From the NCBI RefSeq assembly GCF_900095285.1, contig NZ_LT607734.1, positions 1,752,689 to 1,816,688 on the forward strand: 64,000 bases of DNA, in the 5' to 3' direction. The stretch is from Fusobacterium gastrosuis (GTDB lineage: Bacteria > Fusobacteriota > Fusobacteriia > Fusobacteriales > Fusobacteriaceae). Position 1 is the stretch's first letter; every line of letters begins with the position of its first letter. A program made the translations under genes and the position numbers. Below, in pieces: positions 8,941 to 17,922 of this stretch. The notes under the pieces are model-generated. The model saw only the letters and a list, made by a program, of their open reading frames with translations, did no database searches and was not told where the DNA came from.

Positions 8941-9525
8941 ATGTTTGAATATTTATATGGCACAGTAAGTGCTAAAAAACTTGAATACGCAACACTTGAT
9001 ATTCAAGGTATAGGTTATAAGATTTATATTTCACTAAGAGAATATGAAAATTTAGTTATTGGAGAAAAACATAAATTTTTTATACATAATTATATAAGAG
9101 AGGATGCTAATAAATTAATTGGCTTTTCTGAAGAGAAAGAAAGAAAACTTTTTGAGATGTTGCTCAATGTTAAGGGGATTGGGTTATCTTTAGCTCTAGC
9201 AATTTTATCGACATTTTCGTATAATAAGGTTGTAGATTTAATTGTTTCTGAAGATGTTACAAATCTTAAAAAAGTCCCTAAACTTGGTGAGAAAAAAGCT
9301 CAATTAATAATACTTGATCTAAAGAAAAAATTAAGAGGCATAGATATAGCAAGAGAAGAAAAAAATTCTTCTTACATGCTAGAAGACCTAGTTCTAGCTC
9401 TGGAAGCTTTAGGTTATGCACAAAAAGAAATAGATAAAATTCTATTAAAAACGAACCTAGAAAAATTTAGCTCAATTGAAGATGCAATAAAAGAAGTTCT
9501 AAAAAAGATTAAAGTGGAGGAATAA
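8941..9525 (+). CDS. ruvA: Holliday junction branch migration subunit RuvA
   Basis: The 194-residue protein matches RuvA, which binds four-way junctions and recruits the RuvB helicase motor. It has the N-terminal OB fold (MFEYLYGTV), two helix-hairpin-helix motifs (LLNVKGIGLSLALAIL and LKKVPKLGEKKAQLIILDLKKKL) and a short C-terminal RuvB-contact domain (VLALEALGYAQKEI). An AGGAG site overlaps the end of uvrA, suggesting coupled translation. No ruvB is visible in this window. Confidence 0.96.
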   Translation: MFEYLYGTVSAKKLEYATLDIQGIGYKIYISLREYENLVIGEKHKFFIHNYIREDANKLIGFSEEKERKLFEMLLNVKGIGLSLALAILSTFSYNKVVDLIVSEDVTNLKKVPKLGEKKAQLIILDLKKKLRGIDIAREEKNSSYMLEDLVLALEALGYAQKEIDKILLKTNLEKFSSIEDAIKEVLKKIKVEE

Positions 9526-9527
9526 AT

Positions 9528-10001
9528 ATGAATGAAAATTTATTTACAGATGGTTTTAGTTTAGATAACTTTATTGAAATTTCATCTAAATCTGAAAGAG
9601 AAAGATTTTTTGAAGTTGAAAAAAATATTCATTTTTCAGATGATATTTTAGAAAAAATAAAAAGTATAAATGAAAAAAAATATATAGTGGCAAGTGTTGA
9701 AACTTGGTGTCCATATGCTAGGGTCTTTACTGCTACAATGAAAAAAATGTTAGAATTAAATAGTAATATAAAGATATCCTTTGTTACTATGGGGCGTGGA
9801 CTTTTTGAAATAGCTGAAGTTCTTGAAATTGAAGAAGATGATTTTGTAGTTCCAACAGCAATTGTATTGGACAAAGATTTTAATTTAATCAATTCTTTCA
9901 TAGGATTTCCTAAAAAATATGAAGAAACAGGTTTAGGTTCTTCAAAAAATGATTATTTCGATGGATTAAAAGCCGATGAAATTATAATTGATATTTTATA
10001 A
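9528..10001 (+). CDS. Thioredoxin-fold protein with a single active-site cysteine
   Basis: The 157-residue protein has the thioredoxin-like core of the Thioredoxin_9 type: VASVETWCPYARVFT, then a cis-Pro loop FVVPTAIVLD. Only the first Cys of a CxxC is present (CPYA), so a classical dithiol mechanism is not possible with this motif alone; a monothiol or glutaredoxin-like role is an inference. It starts 2 bp after the ruvA stop with a GGAGG site, so it is probably in the uvrA-ruvA transcript. Confidence 0.7.
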   Translation: MNENLFTDGFSLDNFIEISSKSERERFFEVEKNIHFSDDILEKIKSINEKKYIVASVETWCPYARVFTATMKKMLELNSNIKISFVTMGRGLFEIAEVLEIEEDDFVVPTAIVLDKDFNLINSFIGFPKKYEETGLGSSKNDYFDGLKADEIIIDIL

Positions 10002-10120
10002 AAATTAATAGTACAGCTCATGGCAGTTTCTTTTTCTTAAATTTTTATACTATCCGTTGAAAATGTAATGAGTAGTATTCAATTTTATTTTAAATTAACT
10101 TTTAAAAAGGAGAGTAGGAA

Positions 10121-11344
10121 ATGGATACATTAAAAGAATTGTATAAGATTGGTTGTGGTCCCTCTAGTTCGCACACAATTGGTCCACAAAGAGCAGTAAA
10201 AAAAGTTAAAGAAAAATTCTCAAGTGCTGATAGTTTTATAGTTGAACTTTGGGGAAGCCTAGCTGCAACAGGAAAAGGTCATTTTACTGATTGGATTATT
10301 ATAGAAACATTTAAGCCCCTTACTGTTGAAATAAAATGGATGCCAAACTTTGTCCATGAACTTCATACTAATGGAATGAAATTTATAGCTTTAGACAAAA
10401 ATAAAGAAACAATAGGAGAACACATTATTTTTTCTGTTGGTGGCGGAACTATAAAAGATATGGATGAGCTACTAGATACTACTCCGAAAAAAGAAACATA
10501 TCCTTTAAATTCCATGAAAGAAATTATAGACTGGTGCAAGAAAAATAATAAGGAACTATGGCAATATGTTGACGAATATGAAGATCCATCTATTTGGGAG
10601 CATTTAAAAGAAATTTATAAAGCTATGGACGATGCTGTTACTAATGGATTGAATAAAGAAGGGCTTCTTCCTGGACCTTTAAAATATCCGAGAAAAGCTA
10701 AGGAAATGTTTGAGAAAGCTCTTACCAAAAGAGCTGCTCTTGTTTTTACAAATAAAATATTTGCTTATGCTCTTGCTGTTTCTGAAGAAAATGCAAGTAT
10801 AGGTCAAGTAGTAACTGCCCCTACATGTGGAGCAGCTGGTGTGATTCCTGGTCTTTTAAGAGCTATGAAAGAAGAATATGAATTAAAGGAAACTGATATT
10901 TTAAAAGGATTAGCAATCGCAGGAATCATAGGGAATCTTATAAAACATAATGCAACTATCTCTGGAGCTGAAGGCGGATGTCAGGCAGAAGTAGGAGCTG
11001 CTTGTTCAATGGCTGCAGCTATGGCTACATATTTTATGGGTGGAAATATAGACCAAATTGAATATGCAGCAGAAAGTGCGATGGAACATCACTTAGGAAT
11101 GACTTGTGATCCTATTGGTGGTTTTGTAATTATTCCATGTATTGAAAGAAATGCTATTTGTTCAGTGAGAGCTTTAAATACGGCAACCTATTGTTTATCA
11201 ACTGATGGTTCTCACACTATAACTTTTGATGAAGTTGTAAAAACTATGAAAGAAACTGGTAAAGATATGTGTTCTGCGTATAAAGAAACATCTCATGGTG
11301 GACTTGCAAAATATTATGAAAGAATTCTTTTAGAAAAAGAATAA
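10121..11344 (+). CDS. L-serine dehydratase, iron-sulfur, single chain
   Basis: The 407-residue protein converts L-serine to pyruvate and ammonia, a common energy and carbon route in amino-acid fermenters. The N-terminal beta domain carries KIGCGPSSSHTIGPQRA. The alpha domain carries the iron-sulfur ligand region in APTCGAAGVIPG, MTCDPIGGFVIIPCIERNA and the HNATISGAEGGCQAEVG stretch. Both domains are fused in one chain, as in SdaA of proteobacteria. GGAGAG precedes the ATG. The gene stands alone, ending in a strong terminator. Confidence 0.93.
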   Translation: MDTLKELYKIGCGPSSSHTIGPQRAVKKVKEKFSSADSFIVELWGSLAATGKGHFTDWIIIETFKPLTVEIKWMPNFVHELHTNGMKFIALDKNKETIGEHIIFSVGGGTIKDMDELLDTTPKKETYPLNSMKEIIDWCKKNNKELWQYVDEYEDPSIWEHLKEIYKAMDDAVTNGLNKEGLLPGPLKYPRKAKEMFEKALTKRAALVFTNKIFAYALAVSEENASIGQVVTAPTCGAAGVIPGLLRAMKEEYELKETDILKGLAIAGIIGNLIKHNATISGAEGGCQAEVGAACSMAAAMATYFMGGNIDQIEYAAESAMEHHLGMTCDPIGGFVIIPCIERNAICSVRALNTATYCLSTDGSHTITFDEVVKTMKETGKDMCSAYKETSHGGLAKYYERILLEKE

Positions 11345-11356
11345 TGTATTTCATAA

Positions 11357-11389
11357 AAAAAATTCCCTTTTATTAGGGAATTTTTTTTA
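11357..11389 (+). terminator. Intrinsic terminator after L-serine dehydratase
   Basis: AATTCCCT (11361-11368) pairs with AGGGAATT (11375-11382) across a six-base loop, with A-rich and T-rich flanks on either side. It can act in both directions between two converging genes. Confidence 0.85.
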
Positions 11390-11437
11390 TAAGAAAATAT
11401 AAATTTGAAGTTAACTGAAAATATTGAAACAAAGTTT

Positions 11438-12731
11438 TTACATTCTTTCTTGTTGTAAATCAATCACTAAAATTTGATCAATCTTATAGTTATCTACATC
11501 TACAATTTCAAATCTATATCCCATAAAATCCAATTTAGCTCCTCGTTTAGGAATTGTTTTAAGCATATAAATTAAAAATCCAGCTAAACTTTCATATGTA
11601 TCTTCTTCAGGGAATCTTTCTATTCTATCTAGAACTTTTTTTACATCTTCAACAGATGTCACTCCATCAATTAACCATGAATTTTCATCTCTTGAAATAA
11701 TTTGTTGATCTTCAGAATTTTGGAATACAATATCTCCCATTAAAGTATTAACAACATCTTTCATCGTAACTAAAAACAACTAAGCCATATTCATTTAATA
11801 TAATGGCAAAGTCGTCTTTAGCTTCATTAAATCGATCTAAAGTTTCTGATAAAGTTAAAGTATTTGGTAAAATCAAAAGATTTTTTCTATAATTTTTTAT
11901 CAATTCAGAAATAGGCTTTTCATTTAACATTATACTAGGAAGTAAATCTTTTGAAGTAACATAACCCAATATAGAATCGATATCTGAAGAAGTTATTAAA
12001 AATTTATTATGAGGATAATCCATAATTTTTTCTCTTAGAGTTTCTTCAGAATCATCTAAAGTAAGATAGGAAATTTCATCTCTAGTTGTCATTATAGAAC
12101 TTACCCATCTTGAATCAAGCTCAAAAATATTTTCTATTAGAGAATGTTCTTTTTCTTGAAGAATTCCAGATACCGCTCCAGCATCAACCACAGCAACAAT
12201 ATCGTCATAAGTTACTGTTTCATTCCTAGCAGAATCTATTCTAAAAATTCCTAATACAAAATCTGCAATAAAATTAATTATTTTTATTACAGGTTTAAAA
12301 ACGAAAATTAAAATAGACATCAAATTAACTGTTTTTAAAGCTATATTTTCAGGATAAACCATTGCAACTCTTTTAGGTATTAGGTCAGCAAATTGAACAA
12401 ATAAAAATGTAATTAATAAAAAAGATATGACACTTAAAACATTTTCATTGTAATGTGAAAGTTTAAATTTTATTATGATATCTTTAACTATACTGGATCC
12501 TAAACTTCCTCCTAATATTGACACTATATTAATCCCAATTTGGACAATAGCAAAAAAATCTCCAGAATTTTCTTGAATCTTTAAAATTTTTTGTGCTCTT
12601 TCATTTCCCTCTTCAATTAATCCTTGTAATTTCAATTTTCTCGCACTTGCTAAAGCAATTTCACTTACTGAAAAAAAAGCACTTATAACAACTAAAAGAA
12701 AAATAATAATTATTTTTAACAAAATAGACAT
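11438..12731 (-). pseudogene. CNNM/CorC-family (hemolysin-like) membrane protein, frameshifted
   Basis: Two leftward frames together make one protein of about 430 residues. The first (12731 to 11748) has the four-helix CNNM membrane domain and most of a CBS pair. It reads ILNEYGLVV, then goes out of frame and ends in SYDERCC. The second frame resumes LVTMKDVVNTLMGDIV, the rest of the CBS domain, and the C-terminal CorC domain (GAKLDFMGYRFEIVDVD). The break is explained by one extra base in the A run at 11772-11776 (five bases where four restore the frame). Family members take part in magnesium/cobalt transport or sensing. Real loss or sequencing error cannot be separated here. Confidence 0.85.
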
Positions 12732-12935
12732 ATTTTACTCCTTTTTATCTTATAGAAAAAGTATACTATAAATTTAGTATTTTTTCAATTTATCTATTAA
12801 TATTAATATGCTTCATCCTCTTTATTATATAATTTTACTTAAATAAAGAATTTTACTTATATTTTATAAAAAACACTTGAATTAATTTAAAAAAAAGTGT
12901 ATTCTTTAAAGTAGTAAATTATAGCGAGGTGGAAT

Positions 12936-13241
12936 ATGTCAATAGAAAATGCAGATATTATATTTGTTAAGCCAGAAAAATTTGAAGATTGTGTAAAATG
13001 TGCAACTTATATAAAATCAGATAAAATTGTAACTATAAATTTATCTCAATTAGATGATAAAGATTCGAGAAGAGTTCTTGACTATATAACAGGAGCAATT
13101 TTTATAACAGGGGCAGAAATTGTAAATGTAGGAAATAAAATATTTTGCTCAATACCTAATGGAAAAAATTATGTAAATGATTCTCAAAGAGAGCCTTCTT
13201 ATAACGAAGAAGAAGAAATTATCCCAACATTCAAAAGATAA
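12936..13241 (+). CDS. sepF: Cell division protein SepF
   Basis: The 101-residue protein has the SepF fold: IIFVKPEKFEDCVKCATYIKSDKIVTINLSQL, then DSRRVLDYITGAIFITGAEIVNVGNKIFCSIP, matching the beta-alpha-beta core and the conserved D..RR..D..G motif. SepF bundles FtsZ filaments at the division septum. The usual N-terminal membrane-binding helix is very short or missing, and the acidic C-tail (NEEEEIIP) is extra. It stands alone with its own terminator. Confidence 0.85.
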   Translation: MSIENADIIFVKPEKFEDCVKCATYIKSDKIVTINLSQLDDKDSRRVLDYITGAIFITGAEIVNVGNKIFCSIPNGKNYVNDSQREPSYNEEEEIIPTFKR

Positions 13242-13252
13242 TTACTCTATTA

Positions 13253-13288
13253 AAGACTATAAGTTCTATTACTTTTAGTCTTTTTTAT
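13253..13288 (+). terminator. Intrinsic terminator after sepF
   Basis: AAAGACTA (13253-13260) pairs with TAGTCTTT (13277-13284), with a 16-base loop and a following T run. It lies 12 bp past the sepF stop. Confidence 0.7.
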
Positions 13289-13388
13289 ATATTGAAATAT
13301 TACTCTCTAATCACAAAAAATTTACTTTTTAGCAATTATATCTTATAAAAGAATTGAAAGGGAAACAGAAATATGTATATATAAAAAT

Positions 13389-13425
13389 AAAAGCTACACC
13401 TAAAATTATAACAAGTGTAGCTTTT
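13389..13425 (-). terminator. Intrinsic terminator after the 37-residue ORF
   Basis: AAAAGCTACAC (13389-13399) pairs perfectly with GTGTAGCTTTT (13415-13425). Read leftward it comes 11 bases after the stop of the small ORF at 13437 and is followed by a T-rich tract, so it fits that gene. The 100 bp between this hairpin and the sepF terminator show nothing else. Confidence 0.75.
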
Positions 13426-13436
13426 GTTTATTTATA

Positions 13437-13550
13437 TTATTCTATTGTTTTTAAAAAGTTTACTGCATCTACTAAAGTTAATTGATATATAAACTTCTTA
13501 TCATCCTCATTCAATAAATTAAGTCTTCTTCTAAATTCAAAAAATTTCAT
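13437..13550 (-). CDS. Small ORF, 37 residues, divergent from the LexA-like repressor
   Basis: Read leftward from an ATG at 13550, the frame encodes a 37-residue basic and hydrophobic-mixed peptide starting MKFFEFRRRL and ending FLKTIE. AAGGAG lies nine bases before the ATG, and a perfect terminator hairpin follows the stop. It has no obvious membrane segment. I do not recognise it. The two nearest operator-like palindromes lie 21 and 57 bp upstream, so it may be a target of the divergent repressor. A role as an SOS-type effector is a guess from position only. Confidence 0.55.
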   Translation of the reverse strand: MKFFEFRRRLNLLNEDDKKFIYQLTLVDAVNFLKTIE

Positions 13551-13570
13551 TTATATCAACTCCTTTTTTT

Positions 13571-13750
13571 GTATATAATTTATTCTACATTTCTTATAAT
13601 CCAAATGTATCATATTCATTCTACAAAGTCAAGATATTTTTTTATTTTATTATTAATAATAAGTTTTTAAAAGTATCCTTTTAAAGATACATTTTAGTAG
13701 AATTTTTTAATTTTTTCTGATATAATATTTTTGTATATAATTTTATATAC
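13571..13750. promoter_or_regulatory. Four 18-bp palindromes between the small ORF and the LexA-like gene
   Basis: Four sites share the pattern GTAT-N10-(A/C)TAC: 13571-13588, 13607-13624, 13673-13690 and 13733-13750. The last is a perfect palindrome, GTATATAA-TT-TTATATAC. The first two share the half ATTCTAC and differ at few positions. A TATAAT hexamer at 13721-13726 points toward the repressor gene, so the fourth site would overlap its transcription start and the third would lie upstream of the promoter. The layout is that of an autoregulated divergent promoter with the repressor binding all four sites. Confidence 0.6.
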
Positions 13751-13765
13751 TATAAGGAGGTTATT

Positions 13766-14422
13766 ATGAGTTTTGGAAAACTTTTAAAAGAAATTAGGCT
13801 AGCAAATAAAGATAGTTTAAGAAGTTTAGCTGAAAAAATGGAAATTCATTTCACTTTTATAGATAAAATTGAAAAAGAAACATCTCCTGTTTCAAAAACA
13901 TTTATAGAAAAAGTTGTACTAGTTTATCCAAATGAAAAAGTAAGATTGACTAAAGCTTATTTAAAAGAGATTTTACCACAAGCTTTACAAAATGAAGAAC
14001 CAATAAAAATGGTTAGCCATGATAATGTTCTAAATCTTCCTGTTTATGGAAAAGCTAGTGCTGGGCGTGGATATATAAATATTGATTCCCCTCTTTACTA
14101 TATGCCTATATCAAAAGGTAATTTCTCAAAAAAAAGTTTTTTTGTTGAAATAAGTGGAGATAGTATGAATCCCACTTTGGAAGATGGAGAATTTGCTCTT
14201 GTTGATCCTGAAAATACTGAATATGTAAAAAATAAAATCTATGTTGTTACCTATAATGATGAGGGATATATTAAAAGATTAGAATTTAAGGATAAATTAA
14301 AAATTATTACTTTAAAAAGTGATAATCCTGAATACGACGATATTGATATTTCTGAAGATATGCAAGAATATTTTAAAATTAACGGTAGAGTTGTAGAAGT
14401 AATTTCTAAAAAGAAAATTTAG
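13766..14422 (+). CDS. LexA/CI-like self-cleaving repressor (XRE + S24 peptidase)
   Basis: The 218-residue protein joins an N-terminal Xre-type helix-turn-helix (about 1-60) to a C-terminal S24 domain (about 90-215). The self-cleavage parts are present: an Ala-Gly bond in KASAGRG (A99-G100), nucleophile S133 in SGDSMNP and K170 in GYIKRLEF. The S-to-K spacing of 37 residues equals that of E. coli LexA. Such repressors cut themselves when RecA filaments form after DNA damage. TAAGGAGG precedes the ATG. It is flanked upstream by the palindrome array. It could be a chromosomal SOS regulator or a domesticated phage repressor; no phage genes surround it. Confidence 0.85.
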   Translation: MSFGKLLKEIRLANKDSLRSLAEKMEIHFTFIDKIEKETSPVSKTFIEKVVLVYPNEKVRLTKAYLKEILPQALQNEEPIKMVSHDNVLNLPVYGKASAGRGYINIDSPLYYMPISKGNFSKKSFFVEISGDSMNPTLEDGEFALVDPENTEYVKNKIYVVTYNDEGYIKRLEFKDKLKIITLKSDNPEYDDIDISEDMQEYFKINGRVVEVISKKKI

Positions 14423-14484
14423 CTTCTATTTATCTTATTTTTTGGATATGCTATAATAAAAATTATATAAATTTAGGAGTTATC

Positions 14485-15021
14485 ATGAAATTTAAGCGTA
14501 TATCAAGAAAAGAAGTTTTCAAAAATGATGTAATATCTGTATATGAAGAAGAATTATATCTTCCAAATAACCAAACTGTTACTTGGACATTTACCGGAAA
14601 AAGAGAAGCTGTTGCTATTATAGCTAATATAGGTGATAAAATTATTTTTGTTAAACAATACAGACCTGCTATTGAAAAAGATATGATAGAAATACCTGCT
14701 GGAATTGTAGAAGTTGGAGAAGATATTGAAGAGGCTGCCTTAAGAGAATTTGAAGAAGAAACAGGATATAGAGCTCAAAAAATAGAAAAAATTTGTTCTT
14801 ATTATGGTTCTGCCGGAATTAATGCAGGTCAATATCATTTATTTTATGCCTCTAACCTAATTAAAACAAAACAAAATCTTGATGAAAATGAATTTCTAGA
14901 AGTTTTAGAAATTCCCTTTGATGAAATAAATATTTTTGAAATGGAAGATGCTAAAACAATAATTGCACTGAATTTTTTTAAAGAAAAAATATATGTTAAT
15001 AATAAAAAGATGAGTTCATAA
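14485..15021 (+). CDS. Nudix hydrolase, ADP-ribose pyrophosphatase type
   Basis: The 178-residue protein contains a complete Nudix box near residues 76-98 (GIVEVGEDIEEA then ALREFEEETGY), preceded by FVKQYRPAIEKDMIEIPAG. This arrangement is typical of ADP-ribose pyrophosphatases, which hydrolyse ADP-ribose to AMP and ribose 5-phosphate. Substrate is inferred from family resemblance. TATAAT at about 14452 and TAGGAG before the ATG suggest its own promoter. A hairpin overlaps the stop codon. Confidence 0.85.
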   Translation: MKFKRISRKEVFKNDVISVYEEELYLPNNQTVTWTFTGKREAVAIIANIGDKIIFVKQYRPAIEKDMIEIPAGIVEVGEDIEEAALREFEEETGYRAQKIEKICSYYGSAGINAGQYHLFYASNLIKTKQNLDENEFLEVLEIPFDEINIFEMEDAKTIIALNFFKEKIYVNNKKMSS

Positions 15022-15036
15022 AAGCTCATCTTTTTT
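15004..15036 (+). terminator. Intrinsic terminator overlapping the Nudix stop codon
   Basis: AAAGATGAG (15006-15014) pairs with CTCATCTTT (15025-15033) followed by a T run. The stop codon (15019-15021) lies in the loop. The leftward MATE gene ends nearby, so it may serve both. Confidence 0.75.
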
Positions 15037-15071
15037 ACTAAAATAAGTATCAATAATGATTAAATTCATTT

Positions 15072-16382
15072 TCAAAATTTTATTTTTTTCCTAAATAGCC
15101 ATGTAAATAAAGTTGTAGTCATATCTGCTAATGGAAAAGCCAACCAAATTCCTTTCATTCCTAAGATAGGAGGTAATATTACTATATAAATAATTATGAA
15201 TATTACACTTCTTGACATAGATATTGTTATAGCATACTTTGGTGAATTTTTAGATTGTAAGTACATTGTATTTATTAAATTTATACCAACAAATAATACT
15301 GCCATTGAATATATTTTATTTCCTTCAACAGCCAATTCGATTAACTCTTGATCTCTACTAAAAAATGAAACTATCTTATTTGAAAAAGCATTTATAATAA
15401 TTAAATTTAAAATACTTACCACAAAAGATATTTTATGTGCTAAAAAATATGTTTTTAACATTCTTTTAGTATTCCCTATACCAAAATTATAACTTACTAT
15501 TGGTTGAATTCCTTGAGCTATACCAGCATATATCATTCTAAACATATAAAATATATACCCTACCACTGAATATGCCGCAACAGCTATTTCCCCACCGTAT
15601 TTCATAAAAACTCTATTAAAAATTACAATAATGAACGCTATTGCAAATTCAATAATAAATGAAGAAAAACCTATTGAAAAAATTTTAAATAAAATTTTTG
15701 AATTAAAATATTTATTTATTATTTGAAATTCATTTTTTCTTTTATGGAAGTAAATAACTAGTAAAAGAAATGTAAAAAATTGTCCTATAATTGTAGCAAA
15801 AGCTGCTCCGCTTAAACCATAATTATATTTAATTACCAACAGCCAATCCAAAAAAATATTTGTAACAGCTCCAGTTGTCATAGAAATAAAAGAGTAAACC
15901 GGTGACCCATTATTTCTAACAATTATTGAAAGAGAAGTTGAAAGCATTATAAATATAATTCCCCCAGCTGTTGGATATAAATATGCCTTTACATAACTAC
16001 TCAAATATGAATTTGCCCCCATAAATTTTATTAAACTATCTCTAAAAATGAAAACAGTTAATATTATCAAAATATAAAAAAATATATTTAAATATATTAG
16101 ATATGAAAAGCAAGCATTCTTAAATTTTTTTGTTTTGGTATAAATAGAAATAAGTGTTGCTCCACCAACTCCAAACATTAAAGCTAAAGCGTTAGCCAGA
16201 TTAATAATAGGATATCCTATATTTATTGCAGCAAGTCCATCTCTTCCCACTCCAATGCCCACAAACATTCCATCTATTATTCCATACAAAGCTATTACAA
16301 TCAGCCCTATTACTGAAGGAGTCAAATATTTTATAAATAATATGCTTATTTTCTCACTCCCAAGCATTTCTTTTTTATTCAT
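15072..16382 (-). CDS. MATE-family multidrug/sodium antiporter
   Basis: The 436-residue protein has about twelve hydrophobic segments in two halves and the MATE hallmarks near the N-terminus: MLGSEKISILFIKYLTPSVIGL and GIIDGMFVGIGVGRDGLAAINI. MATE proteins export drugs or metabolites using Na+ or H+ gradients across the inner membrane. Substrate cannot be predicted. The upstream small lipoprotein gene (16763-16407) is on the same strand 24 bp away. Confidence 0.9.
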   Translation of the reverse strand: MNKKEMLGSEKISILFIKYLTPSVIGLIVIALYGIIDGMFVGIGVGRDGLAAINIGYPIINLANALALMFGVGGATLISIYTKTKKFKNACFSYLIYLNIFFYILIILTVFIFRDSLIKFMGANSYLSSYVKAYLYPTAGGIIFIMLSTSLSIIVRNNGSPVYSFISMTTGAVTNIFLDWLLVIKYNYGLSGAAFATIIGQFFTFLLLVIYFHKRKNEFQIINKYFNSKILFKIFSIGFSSFIIEFAIAFIIVIFNRVFMKYGGEIAVAAYSVVGYIFYMFRMIYAGIAQGIQPIVSYNFGIGNTKRMLKTYFLAHKISFVVSILNLIIINAFSNKIVSFFSRDQELIELAVEGNKIYSMAVLFVGINLINTMYLQSKNSPKYAITISMSRSVIFIIIYIVILPPILGMKGIWLAFPLADMTTTLFTWLFRKKIKF

Positions 16383-16406
16383 TTTATTTCTCCTAAATTT
16401 GTATGA

Positions 16407-16763
16407 CTATTTTAAATCTTTCAAATATTGTAATTTTAAATTAACTTCTCTGGAATATTTATTAAGAAATTCTCTGTGTTTATCTGACATAAAATCCAAA
16501 TACTTCATAGAAACTGTATTATTTTTTACTTTTTCTATCTCATCACTCAATTTTTGAAATCGTTCTTCTAATGCTAATCTATCTTTCTCTTTTATTTCAT
16601 CTTCTAAAAGAATATAATATTTTTCACTTAAAGAATTATACAAGCTTTCTATTTTTGCTTCTCTTTTTTCTTCCGATAGCTTATATAAGGGTGATAAAAA
16701 AAAGTCTAAATTCATACATGATATATTAAGTGATAGAAGTATTGTCAATATAATTTTTTTCAT
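16407..16763 (-). CDS. Small lipoprotein with coiled coil, unknown function
   Basis: The 118-residue product starts with MKKIILTILLSLNISC, a lipoprotein signal with Cys at residue 16. Most of the remainder (about 30-85) is charged and heptad-like (LSEEKREAKIESLYNSL, LEERFQKLSDEIEKVK), predicting a coiled coil. No known domain is recognised. An outer-membrane or periplasmic structural role is inference. Confidence 0.6.
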   Translation of the reverse strand: MKKIILTILLSLNISCMNLDFFLSPLYKLSEEKREAKIESLYNSLSEKYYILLEDEIKEKDRLALEERFQKLSDEIEKVKNNTVSMKYLDFMSDKHREFLNKYSREVNLKLQYLKDLK

Positions 16764-16803
16764 TTTTTCTCCTTTAAAATTTTTCTCTCTATAAATATAA
16801 CAT

Positions 16804-17805
16804 TTAATTATAAAAATTCATCAAATACAATGGTAATTCAACCTCAATATCTCCCTCTCCACTCTTCATTCTATACTCAAGCTCAAGCAAATCGCTAATT
16901 TTTTTTATATAAAATTCTTCCTTTTCAATCTCAAAAGAATTTAATTTTAAATAAACAACATATGGATGTAGTGCCTTAAAATTTTTTGATAGGAATAAAT
17001 AAGATATATCATCATATAATTCTTTAAAAACATTATAATTCATACTTGGAGCTATTTTACCATCATTTATAAGCGAAGAGAGTTTTAAAAAAGTTGATAT
17101 TTCTTCTCCTAACATATAAATAATTCCCATATAAGCATCTTTATTTTTATTTATATAATTCACTAAATTTATATCATTTTTAGTTTTAAAAAACTCATCA
17201 AGAAGCTCTTTTAAACTATATTCTTTGTCAATAGAAATAAGATTTTTAATTTTTGCATATGAATAATCTTCACCATCTAAAAAAATAGCTATTTTGTCAA
17301 TTTCATTTTTTATTGTGTAATAATCATCTCCTAAAACTTCTGCCAAATTTTTAGAATCTTTATCAGAAATTTTTAATTTCTCTTTAATATAAGCATAAAT
17401 TTTACTTTTTTCTTTTGTACTTGTGCAATCAACCAAAGTTGCAATTTCTTCTATATTTTTTATAGTTGTTTTGGTTAATTCGTATTCAGCAACAGGTTTA
17501 TCATATTGCATTGGAAGATTATAACTTATAAGCAATACTTTCTTTGATAAATCGTACTCTTTGATAGATTTTATTAATTTGGTAATCCCTGAACTCTTTA
17601 AAACTTCTGCTCTTTTTAATACTAAAAAATCAAATGAACTGAAAATTGAGTTGGATTGCAATGAAATAAAAAAACTTTCCTCTTCTTTTAACGAACAATC
17701 ATAAAACTTTTGATTAATTTCTGAATATTTTTCTAAAACTTCTTTTGTAATTTTTTCTATCTCAAATTCTAAAAATGGTGATGTACCATAGCAAAAAAAG
17801 AACAT
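16804..17805 (-). CDS. holA: DNA polymerase III subunit delta
   Basis: The 333-residue protein matches the delta (HolA) clamp-loader subunit, which opens the beta clamp. It starts FFFCYGTSPFLEFEIEKI, has the expected central LVDCTSTKEKSKIYAYIKEKL and NLAEVLGDDYYTIKNEIDKIAIFLDG segments of the AAA+ fold, and ends with the collar-domain helices. Sequence conservation in this family is low, so the call rests on the overall pattern. The beta clamp itself (dnaN) is 23 kb away in this window. Confidence 0.8.
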   Translation of the reverse strand: MFFFCYGTSPFLEFEIEKITKEVLEKYSEINQKFYDCSLKEEESFFISLQSNSIFSSFDFLVLKRAEVLKSSGITKLIKSIKEYDLSKKVLLISYNLPMQYDKPVAEYELTKTTIKNIEEIATLVDCTSTKEKSKIYAYIKEKLKISDKDSKNLAEVLGDDYYTIKNEIDKIAIFLDGEDYSYAKIKNLISIDKEYSLKELLDEFFKTKNDINLVNYINKNKDAYMGIIYMLGEEISTFLKLSSLINDGKIAPSMNYNVFKELYDDISYLFLSKNFKALHPYVVYLKLNSFEIEKEEFYIKKISDLLELEYRMKSGEGDIEVELPLYLMNFYN

Positions 17806-17922
17806 AATTCCCCCATAAAATTTTTATTATTTATCATTATACAATATAATATAAAATTTTTATTCAAATATTTCTATTTTTTTTGTATAATTAAGATATA
17901 AATTTATTTGGAAGGTGATTGA

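Noticed and set aside
13766..14422. Prophage remnant around the LexA/CI-like gene
   Set aside because: No integrase, capsid or lysis genes or attachment repeats are nearby. The neighbours are sepF and a Nudix hydrolase.
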